Below, in pieces: positions 16,812-27,667 of a DNA stretch of 38,524 nucleotides. Location of the stretch: positions 1-38,524 of the forward strand of contig JAHECS010000030.1 in the NCBI GenBank assembly GCA_024641635.1, read 5' to 3'. Origin of the DNA: Actinomycetes bacterium. Its GTDB lineage: Bacteria > Actinomycetota > Actinomycetes > S36-B12. Both the position numbers and the translations under genes were made by a program. A model generated the notes under the pieces. That model did not search any database. It was given only the letters and a program-made list of their open reading frames with translations, and was not told where the DNA came from. Numbering within the stretch: position 1 is the stretch's first letter; the number at the start of each line of letters is the position of its first letter.

Positions 16812-17266
16812 GCGAGCGCATCCCCGCGGGGGACTTCGACGTGTGGCTGGCCGGCATGCAGGCCGCCCTCCGCGGCCAGGCGGATTCGGACGTCCCGTGC
16901 GGTTCCTGCACCGCGTGCTGCACGTCGTCGCAGTTCGTCCACATCGAGCCAGACGAGCACGACGTGCTGGCCGTGATCCCGCCGGAGCTGCTCTTCCCGG
17001 CCCCGGGCCAGCCGAGCGGCCACGTCCTCATGGGGTACGACCAGGACGGGCACTGCCCGATGTTCGTCGACGGACGCTGCAGCATCTACGAGAAGAGGCC
17101 GCGCACCTGCCGCGTCTACGACTGCCGGCTCTTCGCCGCGGTCGGCCGCGTCAACGAGGCCACGCCCCTCGTGGCCGCCCGCATCGAGGCCTGGGAGTTC
17201 ACCTACGCGGACGACGACAGCCGTCGCCGGGCGGATGCCATCAGCGAGGCCGGCCGCCTGCCCTGA
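16808..17266 (+). CDS. YkgJ-family cysteine-cluster protein
   Basis: 152 aa. Carries the YkgJ (UPF0153) pattern of conserved cysteines, CGSCTACCTSSQF near residues 31-43 and CPMFVDGRCSIYEKRP...CRVYDCRLF near residues 82-111, proposed to bind zinc or an Fe-S cluster. Biochemical role unknown. The ATG at 16808 overlaps the preceding TGA (ATGA), making it the last gene of the topA-tmk-holB run. A hairpin that can serve both strands follows and separates it from convergent katG. Confidence 0.82.
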   Translation: MSERIPAGDFDVWLAGMQAALRGQADSDVPCGSCTACCTSSQFVHIEPDEHDVLAVIPPELLFPAPGQPSGHVLMGYDQDGHCPMFVDGRCSIYEKRPRTCRVYDCRLFAAVGRVNEATPLVAARIEAWEFTYADDDSRRRADAISEAGRLP

Positions 17267-17291
17267 TGGCGAGCCCACAAGGGGGAACACG

Positions 17292-17346
17292 CGAATGGCG
17301 GGCCGTTCAGGCGCGGTTCCCCGCACGCTGCACGACCCGCCATTCG
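17292..17346. terminator. Shared terminator hairpin between convergent genes
   Basis: Perfect 11-bp inverted repeat (17292-17302 with 17336-17346) enclosing 33 bases. An alternative pairing GGGGAAC (17282-17288) with GTTCCCC (17316-17322) overlaps it. It sits between the YkgJ-type gene (plus) and katG (minus), so it may end both transcripts. Confidence 0.55.
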
Positions 17347-17359
17347 GCGGCCAGAGGGA

Positions 17360-20030
<2,671 letters not shown>

Positions 20031-20036
20031 CCCCTC

Positions 20037-20065
20037 AACCTAGCGCAGATTCTGGACTCAGTAAA
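20037..20065 (-). promoter_or_regulatory. furA-katG promoter, predicted leaderless
   Basis: On the minus strand, -35 TTTACT (20065-20060), exactly 17 bp, -10 TAGGTT (20042-20037), then six bases to the ATG at 20030. The predicted transcription start coincides with the start codon. Confidence 0.6.
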
Positions 20066-20075
20066 GATCTGGACT
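20046..20075. promoter_or_regulatory. Candidate Fur-family operator
   Basis: Two copies of TCTGGACT (20051-20058 and 20068-20075) lie 17 bp apart, one between the -10 and -35 and one just upstream of the -35 of the furA promoter. The same segment is an imperfect palindrome with CAGAT/ATCTG ends (20046-20071). The placement suits a repressor, but the motif has not been compared with known Fur boxes. Confidence 0.4.
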
Positions 20076-20116
20076 GTTACGGGAGTTAACGGTGGGACCC
20101 CTGTTCGTACCGACCG

Positions 20117-20947
20117 TCACAGGTCCGAGGCTCTCTGCAGGCCGTGGGCGTAGGCGAGCATCGCGTCGACCGCCGGGGTGAGGATCTCCGTAGTGCTCCG
20201 CGTCATGTCGGGAGCGGCCAGCAGTCGAGCGGCGGCCGCGAGCAGTTCGTCGTAGGTCGCGCAGCCGTCCGCGAGCCGTTCGCGCACCACCTTTGCCGAG
20301 CCCTCCGCCGTGGCCGCCGCAGACGTGCCCGGCAGCTCGCGCTGCAGCTGGTCGAGGACGACGAGTCGTTCGGCGAGCGCGGTGAGCGGCCCGGCTGCCT
20401 CGTTGTCGGCGCGACGAAGCTCGTCGCCAGAGCCGGGGTAGAGCCGGTCCAGCGCAGGCGCCATGTTCAGCACCTGGACGCGGACCGAGGTGAAGCGCGA
20501 GATCTCGGTCGAGCCCACCGCCCCTCGGGGAATGGTCGGCGGAGGGCCGACGAGGGCAAGCGCGGCCGGCTCCGGGCCGATCCGGCCCAGGCGCATCCGG
20601 GCCCGTACCGATACGAGCAGTCCGATGCCTGCTGCGCCGAACCACAGCCAGAGGGAACTTGGAGGCCCGGTCAGCACGTCTATGAGTCCGATGGAGCCGC
20701 CGACCCCCGCCACCACCGCGCCGCCCGTGACCTCGGTCTTGAGGGTGCCCACGCGCGTGCGATGCTTCGCGACCTGTCGCCGGTTCTCGGCCACGGCACG
20801 ACGATGCTCGACGGCAAGCGACTTGCTCGTGGCCCGGGGCCCCTTGCCCGTGACGGCAAGGAACGAGTCGACGAGGTCGATGCCACGGGCCACGCGCTGC
20901 TCGATGAGGGCGGCGAGCTCTGCGGGGTCGCGGCGCGGCTTCGTCAC
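20117..20947 (-). CDS. Two-TM membrane protein of unknown function
   Basis: 276 aa, not recognised with confidence. The N-terminal ~70 residues are charged and helical (AELAALIEQRVARGIDLVDS; EHRRAVAENRRQVAKHRTRV), then two adjacent hydrophobic segments near residues 76-117 (GGAVVAGVGGSIGLIDVL; SSLWLWFGAAGIGLLVSV), then a helical C-terminal domain rich in Leu and Ala. The topology resembles the actinobacterial PspM envelope-stress protein, but this is only a resemblance. The GTG at 20947 is preferred: longer open sequence upstream lies inside the divergent hydrolase gene. A TACCGT -10 six bases before the GTG suggests a leaderless mRNA. Confidence 0.6.
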   Translation of the reverse strand: MTKPRRDPAELAALIEQRVARGIDLVDSFLAVTGKGPRATSKSLAVEHRRAVAENRRQVAKHRTRVGTLKTEVTGGAVVAGVGGSIGLIDVLTGPPSSLWLWFGAAGIGLLVSVRARMRLGRIGPEPAALALVGPPPTIPRGAVGSTEISRFTSVRVQVLNMAPALDRLYPGSGDELRRADNEAAGPLTALAERLVVLDQLQRELPGTSAAATAEGSAKVVRERLADGCATYDELLAAAARLLAAPDMTRSTTEILTPAVDAMLAYAHGLQRASDL

Positions 20948-20965
20948 CGTATTACGGTACGACCC
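20948..20965. promoter_or_regulatory. 18-bp divergent promoter with overlapping -10 elements
   Basis: The only space between the two divergent genes. On the plus strand TACGGT (20953-20958) ends 7 bases before the ATG at 20966. On the minus strand TACCGT (20959-20954) ends 6 bases before the GTG at 20947. The hexamers share five base pairs, so polymerase could not occupy both at once. Any -35 must lie inside the opposite coding region; CTGACG at 20983-20978 could serve the minus strand. Confidence 0.5.
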
Positions 20966-22549
20966 ATGAGGCTCCAGCGTCAGGTCGCCGTCCTCGGGGC
21001 CTCGATCCTCGTGCTGAGCGGGTGCGGATTGTTCGGGGAGCCGGAGGCCGTCCCCCCGACGCGGCCCTCGACGATCGCGTCCACGGAGGCGACTCCCTCG
21101 GAGGTGCCCAGCGTCGGCGCATCGGCGGCGGCATCGCCCACGCCGGCGGCCCCGGACCTGTCGCGGTACTACTCGCAGAAGGTGAAGTGGAGCAACTGCG
21201 GCGACGCCGACTGCGCCACGATCGTCGCTCCCCTCGACTACTCCGACCCCGACGGGCCGACGATCGACCTCGCCATCGCCCGGGTGAAGGCGACGGGCGA
21301 GAAGGTCGGGTCGCTGTTCGTGAATCCGGGTGGGCCTGGCGGCAGCGCCGTCGACTACGCCAAGGCCGCGACGTACATCGTCAGTGACGATGTGCGCCGC
21401 AACTTCGACGTCGTCGGCCTGGACCCGCGTGGTGTCGGGGCGAGTGACCCGGTCCGCTGCATGACCGATCTGCAGATGGACCAGTTCGGCGCGACCGACG
21501 GCACGCCGGACTCTGCCGCGGAGGAGCAGGAGATCCTCGACGTCTCGCGCATCCCGGGCGAGGGCTGCGCGAAGAAGTCGGATCCGCTCTACGCGCACGT
21601 CGGAACGGCCGATGCTGCTCGCGACCTGGACCTCGCGCGGGCCCTGGTCGGGGACGAGACCCTCAGCTACCTCGGCAAGTCCTACGGCACCATGCTCGGG
21701 GCGACCTATGCCGAGCTCTTCCCCGATCGGGTGGGCCGGATGGTGCTGGACGGAGTGCTGCCCGCGAGCCTTGACCTCGTCGAGGTGACCAAGGGCCAGG
21801 CCGATGCCTTCGAGGTTGCTGTGCGTGACTTCGCCCGTGACTGCCTGCAGCACTCGGACTGCCCGCTCTCAGGCAGCCCCGAGGCAGCGGTGACGCAGCT
21901 GCAGGACTGGTTCGCGCAGCTGGACCGTGACCCGCTCCCCGGACGGGGCAGCGAGACGCGGGATCTCAACGAGCCGCTCGGCGAGTACGCGGTCCTGTCG
22001 AACCTGTACTTCCCCGGCTACGACTACCCGCGGGTGCGGTCGGCCCTCAGGAAGGCCATGGGGCAGGGCGACCCCACCGAGATGTTCTCGATCCTCGACA
22101 ACAGGATCAGCAGGTCACCCGACGGCCGCTACGTCGACAACTCGACTGAGGCCTTCTACGCCGTCACATGCCTCGATCGGCCGTACACCGGGACCGTTGA
22201 CGACGTGAGGGGCCTCGCTGAGGCGTGGAAGACGAGCGCTCCGACCTTCGGGCCGGCCCTGGCCTGGGGCCTGCTCCCGTGCAAGGACTGGCCCGCGACG
22301 GGCGAGCAGGTGACGCGGACGGTGGCAGAGGGCTCGAACCCGATCCTCGTGGTGTCCACTCGCAAGGACCCGGCCACGCCCTATGAGTGGGGAGTGCAGC
22401 TCGCCGACGAGCTCGACAACGCGCGGCTGGTGTCCTACGACGGCGTGGGTCACACGGCGTACCTCGAGGGATCGAGCTGCGTCGACGGCGCCGTGGACGC
22501 CTACCTGCTGAAGGGCGAGCTCCCCAAGAAGGACCTCGACTGCTCGTGA
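20966..22549 (+). CDS. Secreted alpha/beta-hydrolase lipoprotein (tripeptidyl-aminopeptidase family)
   Basis: 527 aa. Lipoprotein signal with lipobox LSGC (VAVLGASILVLSGCGLFG), then a Pro/Ser/Thr linker and an alpha/beta-hydrolase fold of the TAP/SlpD/Hip1 type. Oxyanion region FVNPGGPGGSAV, GLDPRGVGASDPVRC, nucleophile Ser239 in GKSYGT, C-terminal Asp in STRKDPATPYEWG and His in DGVGHTAYLEG. Six or more cysteines suggest disulfides. It probably trims N-terminal peptides outside the membrane. ATG 20966 is likely leaderless (TACGGT 7 bases upstream). The stop overlaps the phosphatase GTG (GTGA), so the two are cotranscribed. Confidence 0.85.
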   Translation: MRLQRQVAVLGASILVLSGCGLFGEPEAVPPTRPSTIASTEATPSEVPSVGASAAASPTPAAPDLSRYYSQKVKWSNCGDADCATIVAPLDYSDPDGPTIDLAIARVKATGEKVGSLFVNPGGPGGSAVDYAKAATYIVSDDVRRNFDVVGLDPRGVGASDPVRCMTDLQMDQFGATDGTPDSAAEEQEILDVSRIPGEGCAKKSDPLYAHVGTADAARDLDLARALVGDETLSYLGKSYGTMLGATYAELFPDRVGRMVLDGVLPASLDLVEVTKGQADAFEVAVRDFARDCLQHSDCPLSGSPEAAVTQLQDWFAQLDRDPLPGRGSETRDLNEPLGEYAVLSNLYFPGYDYPRVRSALRKAMGQGDPTEMFSILDNRISRSPDGRYVDNSTEAFYAVTCLDRPYTGTVDDVRGLAEAWKTSAPTFGPALAWGLLPCKDWPATGEQVTRTVAEGSNPILVVSTRKDPATPYEWGVQLADELDNARLVSYDGVGHTAYLEGSSCVDGAVDAYLLKGELPKKDLDCS

Positions 22550-23385
22550 GCGGCCCTCGCGGAACGGTCGGGCTCGCATCCGTGGTCGCGGTCGCTTCGG
22601 TGGCCCTGCTCCTTGCTCCACCGGCGAGGGCGGTGCCGGATGGTCCGCCCCAGCGTTCCGTCGCGGTCGTCGGCGACTTCGGCTCGGGGACGCCCGACGA
22701 GGGTGCCGTGGCGGCCCTCGTCGCCGCGGCCCGTCCGGTCGCCCTCGTGACGACGGGGGACAACGTCTACTCGAATGCTGGCTATGCGGCCCTCGTGGGG
22801 GCCTACTACGAGCCGTCGGTCGCCCCGCGGAATGTGCTGCCGGCGGTGGGCAACCACGACCACGCCGAGGGGATCGGCGCCTTCGACGACTACTTCGCGC
22901 ATCTGGGCGGGCGGCACGTGTACGCAGCGGGCCGGGGCGGCATCCGATTCTTCTTCCTCGACAGCACGGTGGCGCTGGACTCGCCGCAGGCCCGCCAGCG
23001 GCAGGCGTCCTGGTTGAGGAGGTCGCTCACGGCGAGCACGGCCCGATGGAAGGTCGTGGTCCTGCATCACCCGCCGTACTCCTCCGGCGTCGTGCACGGC
23101 AGCACGTCCGAGGTGCAGTGGCCGTTCGGCGCGTGGGGAGCCGACCTCGTGCTCTCCGGCCATGAGCACAACTACGAGCGCGTGGTCCGTGACGCAACCA
23201 CGTTCGTCGTCGACGGGTCGGGGGGCAAGGACCTCTACAGCCTCGGGGCCCCGGTCCGCGGTTCTCGGGTCCGCATCGACTCGGGCTTCGGCGCCCTCTT
23301 CCTCACCGCGACGACGACAGCGCTGATCGGCGAGTTCTGGTCCACCGCGGGCATCCGCCTCGACCGATTCGTCCTCCGGCAGTAG
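22546..23385 (+). CDS. Secreted calcineurin-like metallophosphoesterase
   Basis: 279 aa. Sec-type signal peptide (VVAVASVALLLAPPARA, cut near residue 27) and the five metal-binding blocks of the purple-acid-phosphatase-like group: VVGDFGSGTPDEG, TTGDNVYSNAG, AVGNHDHAEG, VVLHHPPYSSG, LSGHEHNYER. It should hydrolyse phosphate esters outside the cell. The GTG at 22546 overlaps the upstream stop by 4 bases; the in-frame upstream extension lies inside the hydrolase gene and would bury the signal peptide. Substrate unknown. Confidence 0.87.
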   Translation: MSGPRGTVGLASVVAVASVALLLAPPARAVPDGPPQRSVAVVGDFGSGTPDEGAVAALVAAARPVALVTTGDNVYSNAGYAALVGAYYEPSVAPRNVLPAVGNHDHAEGIGAFDDYFAHLGGRHVYAAGRGGIRFFFLDSTVALDSPQARQRQASWLRRSLTASTARWKVVVLHHPPYSSGVVHGSTSEVQWPFGAWGADLVLSGHEHNYERVVRDATTFVVDGSGGKDLYSLGAPVRGSRVRIDSGFGALFLTATTTALIGEFWSTAGIRLDRFVLRQ

Positions 23386-23420
23386 GGATTCCGCCCTCGG
23401 CGGACGACGGCTTCCTTTAT

Positions 23421-23449
23421 TTGCACATTCAACTACTTGCCGTTAGCGT
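23421..23449 (+). promoter_or_regulatory. MFS exporter promoter, predicted leaderless
   Basis: -35 TTGCAC (23421-23426), 17 bp, -10 TAGCGT (23444-23449), then seven bases to the ATG at 23457. The promoter lies in a short AT-rich patch. TTGCACATTCAA (23421-23432) has TTG/CAA ends and could be a repressor half-site pair, but no regulator is adjacent. Confidence 0.6.
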
Positions 23450-23456
23450 CCCGCTC

Positions 23457-24935
23457 ATGGCAACACTCGAGACCCAGCCCGCACCCACCGCCGTCGTCCC
23501 CGATCCGCGGCGGTGGAAGGCCCTGCTCGTGATCGCCATCGCCCAGCTCATGGTCGTGCTCGACGCATCGATCGTGAACATCGCCCTGCCGTCCATCCAG
23601 GCGGACCTCGGGATCAGCGACGCCAACCGCCAGTGGGTCGTGACCGCCTACACCCTCGCGTTCGGTGGCCTGCTCCTGCTGGGTGGCCGCATCGCGGACT
23701 TCCAGGGTCGCAAGCGGATGTTCGTCATCGGCCTCGCCGGGTTCGCGGCCGCGTCCTTCCTCGGGGGCATCTCCCAGTCGGCCGAGATGCTCTACGGGGC
23801 CAGGGCCCTGCAGGGCATGTTCGCGGCGCTGCTCGCTCCTGCCGCCCTCGCCCTCATCACGGTGACCTTCACCGATTCCAAGGAGCGCGCCAAGGCCTTC
23901 GGCGTCTTCGGGGCGATCTCCGGCGGCGGCGCCGCGATCGGGCTGGTCATGGGTGGCGTCCTCACGGAGTTCCTGAGCTGGCACTGGACGCTGCTCGTCA
24001 ACATCCCCATCGCCGCCATCGCCATCGCACTCGCGGTCCCGTTCGTGAAGGAGTCGCGGGCCACGGGCGACACCACCTATGACATCCCGGGCGCGATCTT
24101 CGCCACGACCGGGCTCGTCTCCCTGGTCTACGGCATCACCCAGGCGAACTCCGTGGGCTGGAACGGCACGTCGACCCTCGTCTTCATGGGCCTCGGGCTT
24201 CTCCTCCTCGCCGTCTTCCTGGTGATCGAGTCGCGCTCGACGCACCCGCTGCTGCCCCTGCGGATCCTCGAGAACCGCAACCGCGGAGGCGCTTACCTCG
24301 CGGCCTTCTTCGTGGGCATCGGCCTGTTCGCCATGTTCCTGTTCCTCACGTACTTCTTCCAGGCGGTGCTCGGATACACGCCGCTCCAGTCGGGCCTGCT
24401 GTTCCTGCCCTTCTCCGCAGGCGTCATCCTCAGCGCCGGGCTGGCCAGCCAGCTGCTCCCGCGGTTCGGCCCGCGCTGGGTGACGGCGACCGGGTTCGCC
24501 ATGGCCATCACCGGAATGTTCCTGCTCACGCGTATGACGTCGACCAGCGGCTACGTCAGCGACATCCTGCCGTCGCTGATCATCATCAGCCTCGGCATGG
24601 GACTGATCTTCGTCCCGCTGTCGGCCGTCTCGCTGTTCGCCATCGGCAACCACGATGCCGGCGTCGCCTCGGCGGTGCTCAACACGAGCCAGCAGATCGG
24701 CGGCTCGATCGGCATCGCGTTCCTCAACACGATCGCCGCGTCCGCGACCACGGCCTTCGTCGTGGCCAACAACCTTCAGCAGCCGACTCCTGACGCCCTG
24801 GTGGCGGGGTTCACGCGCGGCTTCGCGTGGGGAGCCGCGATCCTGGCCGTGGCCGCGATCATCTGGGTGGCGCTGGTGACCATGAGCAAGAAGGACATGG
24901 CCGCCAACGACTCACCCACGGCGCACGTCGGCTGA
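23457..24935 (+). CDS. DHA2-family MFS drug exporter (14 TM)
   Basis: 492 aa, about 14 TM helices. Proton-driven export of drugs or other small molecules. It has the DHA2 N-terminal signature VVLDASIVNIALPSIQADLG, motif A GGRIADFQGRKRMFVIG, and RALQGMFAALLAPAALALI followed by the antiporter motif region (GVFGAISGGGAAIGLVMGGV). The ATG at 23457 is chosen over an in-frame ATG at 23421 because a well-spaced promoter ends just upstream and the extension overlaps its -35. The substrate cannot be deduced. It converges on the adenosine deaminase gene, with 18 bp between the stops. Confidence 0.88.
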   Translation: MATLETQPAPTAVVPDPRRWKALLVIAIAQLMVVLDASIVNIALPSIQADLGISDANRQWVVTAYTLAFGGLLLLGGRIADFQGRKRMFVIGLAGFAAASFLGGISQSAEMLYGARALQGMFAALLAPAALALITVTFTDSKERAKAFGVFGAISGGGAAIGLVMGGVLTEFLSWHWTLLVNIPIAAIAIALAVPFVKESRATGDTTYDIPGAIFATTGLVSLVYGITQANSVGWNGTSTLVFMGLGLLLLAVFLVIESRSTHPLLPLRILENRNRGGAYLAAFFVGIGLFAMFLFLTYFFQAVLGYTPLQSGLLFLPFSAGVILSAGLASQLLPRFGPRWVTATGFAMAITGMFLLTRMTSTSGYVSDILPSLIIISLGMGLIFVPLSAVSLFAIGNHDAGVASAVLNTSQQIGGSIGIAFLNTIAASATTAFVVANNLQQPTPDALVAGFTRGFAWGAAILAVAAIIWVALVTMSKKDMAANDSPTAHVG

Positions 24936-24941
24936 CAGCCG

Positions 24942-24961
24942 GCCCCTCGCAGGTCAGGGGC
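24942..24961. terminator. Weak shared hairpin between convergent genes
   Basis: GCCCCT (24942-24947) pairs with AGGGGC (24956-24961) around an 8-base loop. It spans the stop codon of the adenosine deaminase gene. The stem is short, so its role as a terminator is tentative. Confidence 0.3.
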
Positions 24962-25982
24962 TCGCGGGCGCGTAGGCGTCGATCTCCGCGAGCACGCGGG
25001 ACTTCACGTCGTGCCCGGCGAACGAGGCGCGTACGGATTCCCGCGCGAGCTCGGCCAGGTCCGCTTCACCGAGACCGAAGACCTCGTGAGCCACGGCGTA
25101 CTCCCGGTTGAGGTCGGTCCCGAACATGCCGGGATCGTCCGTGTTGAGCGTGACGCGGACCCCGGCATCGCGCAGGACTGCCAGCGGATGCTCGGCCATG
25201 CGAGAGACGGCGCCGGTGCGGATGTTCGAGGTCGGGCAGACCTCCAGCGGGATCCCGCGCTCGGCCAGCGCATCGAGCAACCGTGGATCCCGGACCGCCG
25301 CGATGCCGTGCCCGACCCGCTCGGCGCCCAGTGCGTCGATGCTTGCCCAGATCTGGTCCGGCCCGACCGTCTCGCCCGCGTGCGGCACGCTGTGCAGGCC
25401 GAGGTCGCGAGCGCGGCGGAACATGTCCGAGTAGTCGTCACGCCGAATGCCTGCCTCGGGCCCGCCGATCCCGAAGCCGACGCTGCCCTCGGGCAGATGG
25501 CGCTCGGCCCACGCGATGGTGCGCTCGCCCGAGGGCAGGCCGAAGCCTCCGTCGATGTCGTACACCCAGGCCAGCTCGACGCCGGAACGTGCTCGCGCAT
25601 CCCGGCGACCGCGCGTGAGCGCGTCGGCCAGCGCGTCGGGTGCAATCCCCGCGCGCAGGTGGCTGTCCGTCGTCACGGTTACCTCGGCATACCGTCCGTT
25701 CACGGCCGCGAGGTCGCGCCCGAAGTCGATGACCATGTCGTAGACATCGTCGGCCGAGCGAATCAGCGCGCTCACCGCCACGTAGGTCTCGATGAAGTTG
25801 GCGAAGTCCGTGAAGCGGTAGAACGCGAGCATCGACTCCATGTCCTGCGGGAGGCCCGCCTCGGGGTACCGCTGCGACAGGCGCAGCACGGTGTCCATCG
25901 ACGCGGCGCCCTGGAGGTGGACGTGCAGCTCAGCCTTGGGCAGCCCGGCGATGAAGCCGTCGATGCCCGTGTTCGCGCCCAC
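24954..25982 (-). CDS. Adenosine deaminase family protein
   Basis: 342 aa TIM-barrel metallohydrolase, predicted to deaminate adenosine or a related purine. Zinc-binding His20 and His22 in KAELHVHLQGA, substrate loop GFGIGGPEAG, HAGETVGPDQIW, VGHGI, CPTSNIRTG and the C-terminal zinc ligand in LNTDDPGMFGT. Gln24 sits where classical enzymes have Asp or Glu (HLDG/HLEG); all other catalytic residues are present, so it is probably active but may prefer another substrate. The GTG at 25982 lies 19 bp after the Ig-repeat gene. A TACCGT -10 (25995-25990) seven bases upstream suggests its own leaderless promoter. Confidence 0.88.
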   Translation of the reverse strand: MGANTGIDGFIAGLPKAELHVHLQGAASMDTVLRLSQRYPEAGLPQDMESMLAFYRFTDFANFIETYVAVSALIRSADDVYDMVIDFGRDLAAVNGRYAEVTVTTDSHLRAGIAPDALADALTRGRRDARARSGVELAWVYDIDGGFGLPSGERTIAWAERHLPEGSVGFGIGGPEAGIRRDDYSDMFRRARDLGLHSVPHAGETVGPDQIWASIDALGAERVGHGIAAVRDPRLLDALAERGIPLEVCPTSNIRTGAVSRMAEHPLAVLRDAGVRVTLNTDDPGMFGTDLNREYAVAHEVFGLGEADLAELARESVRASFAGHDVKSRVLAEIDAYAPASP

Positions 25983-25989
25983 CTCCGGG

Positions 25990-25995
25990 ACGGTA
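25990..25995 (-). promoter_or_regulatory. -10 element for a leaderless adenosine deaminase mRNA
   Basis: TACCGT on the minus strand ends seven bases before the GTG at 25982, the same geometry as at 20959-20954. No convincing -35 is seen. Confidence 0.35.
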
Positions 25996-26001
25996 CGCCT
26001 G

Positions 26002-27516
26002 CTACCTGATGCGGTAGGTCCGCGACACCTTGAGCGAGGTCCACTGGCCCGGGACCGGCGGCGCGTAGCCGCGCACCTTGCAGGTGCCTCGCCGCTTGAG
26101 CTTCACCTTGTACAGCCGCTTCGTCGTGTAGACCTTGCAGTACCGCTTGCTCTTCTTGGTCACGCGCCAGGAGATCTGCTGGCCGATGTTCGTCGTCGCA
26201 GAGATGCGGTTGAGGCGCAGCCGCTGGTACACGCGGTACGTGCCGGAGCCCGGGGCGCGGACGTTCGCGGTCTGCGTGCCCTGGGCGGTCAGGACGGTGT
26301 AGCTCTGGGAGACCGGAGAGTAGCCGTTTCCGCCGGTCGTGCTGGCCGTGAGGACGCACGCTCCGCCGACACCGTTGACCTGGAGGGTGCTGCCGTCGAG
26401 GCTGCACGGCCCCACGGTCCTCAGCGTCACCCGGTTGCGCGATGCCGCCGACACCGCGAGCTGGACCCGGGAGCCGTTGGTGAGAGTGACGGTCGCGCCC
26501 GGCACCCATACGCCCGCCGACCCGACCGGGTCGACGGTGATCTGATCGGGCTTGAGCAGCTGGGAGACCGTCACCTTGTTCGAGGCGGTGCCTGCACTGA
26601 CGCTGCCGTCCCCGCTGTACTTGGCGGTGAGAGTGAAGGTGCCGGTCGCAGCGGGAACCCAGATGACCGCGGCGTTTCCCTTGACCACGTTGGCGGATGC
26701 CAGGAACTTGTTGTTGACGAGGAAGTCGACCTTGCCGCCGGCCGTGTCCGGCGTGATCTTGGCAGTGACGGTCACCTTGGTGTTGACGTAGTTCGTCTGC
26801 GGCACGACCAGGGCGACGCTGGAGGTTCGTGTGGTGACCTTGATCGTGTCGTTGGCGCTGCGTGAGGCGTTGGCACTGCCGTCACCGGCGTAGGTGGCGT
26901 AGATCGTCAGCGTGCTCGGCTTCGACGGCGTCGTGTACTTGATCTTCGCCTGTCCCTTGGTGGACAGTCCCGCCGAGCCGATGACGGACCCGTCAGCGAA
27001 GAGGAAGGTGACCGTTCCCGTCGGCACGTACTGGCCCTGAGTGCTCCCGACGGTTGCGATGAGGTCGATGGCCGTCGACGTCGTCGCCGTCCCAGGCGTG
27101 GTCGTCGTGGTGGCCGTGTCGACCTTGGCGATCGCGACCGTCTTGCTGTCGCGGACCTGGACACCCTCATCGGGGGTGAACACTGCTTCGACGGCCACGT
27201 CACCCGCCGCTGCAGGGATCCAGGACACCTCAGCAGTGGCGCCCAGCGTGCCGCCGACCTTCTGCGATCCGATGCTCTTGCCTGCCGCTAGGAAGTTCAC
27301 GGTTCCGCTCGGAGCACCCACCTCCGGGGCGTTGCTCACAGTGGCCGAGACGGTCTGCGAGACCCCCACGGTGCCACTCAAGACGTCGAGCTGGACCGCG
27401 AGCTCGGCGCTCGCCGGTGAGGCGACGCCTACGAGACCGGTGAAGCCAAGGGCGGCGATGACAGCGAAGACCGTCAGTCTCATCAGGGTTCGGGGCGTGC
27501 GACGCTCGTTCAGCAC
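26002..27516 (-). CDS. Secreted Ig-like repeat protein
   Basis: 504 aa. Signal peptide (LMRLTVFAVIAALGFTGLVG ... SPASA), then three bacterial Ig-like (Big_3_5-type) beta-sandwich repeats, recognisable by GAPSGTVNFLAAG, VPTGTVTFLFADG and GGKVDFLVNNK, each followed by an AxYxGDGS- or VFTPDEG-type strand. A further beta domain with a Cys pair follows, then a very basic C-terminal domain (WRVTKKSKRYCKVYTTK, YKVKLKRRGTCKVRG). It is probably exported and attached to, or held near, the wall; no LPxTG motif is seen. The GTG at 27516 has a good RBS (GAGGAGA, ~5 bases upstream). Thr/Ser-rich sequence biases its codon use. Function unknown. Confidence 0.8.
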   Translation of the reverse strand: MLNERRTPRTLMRLTVFAVIAALGFTGLVGVASPASAELAVQLDVLSGTVGVSQTVSATVSNAPEVGAPSGTVNFLAAGKSIGSQKVGGTLGATAEVSWIPAAAGDVAVEAVFTPDEGVQVRDSKTVAIAKVDTATTTTTPGTATTSTAIDLIATVGSTQGQYVPTGTVTFLFADGSVIGSAGLSTKGQAKIKYTTPSKPSTLTIYATYAGDGSANASRSANDTIKVTTRTSSVALVVPQTNYVNTKVTVTAKITPDTAGGKVDFLVNNKFLASANVVKGNAAVIWVPAATGTFTLTAKYSGDGSVSAGTASNKVTVSQLLKPDQITVDPVGSAGVWVPGATVTLTNGSRVQLAVSAASRNRVTLRTVGPCSLDGSTLQVNGVGGACVLTASTTGGNGYSPVSQSYTVLTAQGTQTANVRAPGSGTYRVYQRLRLNRISATTNIGQQISWRVTKKSKRYCKVYTTKRLYKVKLKRRGTCKVRGYAPPVPGQWTSLKVSRTYRIR

Positions 27517-27667
27517 GGTGTTCTCCTCACATCGTGATCGGTTGCCGTCTGCCGTGCCAGTAGATCACGACTGCAGCGGCCAGAAGGGTCGTGATTCCGC
27601 GTTGCGGACACCTAGTAGCATGTGCAGGCTTCCGGCACAGGCCCTTGGGAACCAGGCCGGCAGCGAC

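Noticed and set aside
23421-23456. Upstream start for the MFS exporter
   Set aside because: It would overlap the -35/-10 elements; the ATG at 23457 fits the promoter and homologue lengths.
26552-27203. Repeated Thr/Val-rich segments suggesting a DNA-level repeat or CRISPR
   Set aside because: They are diverged protein-level Ig-like repeats within one gene. No regular short repeats with unique spacers were seen anywhere in the window.
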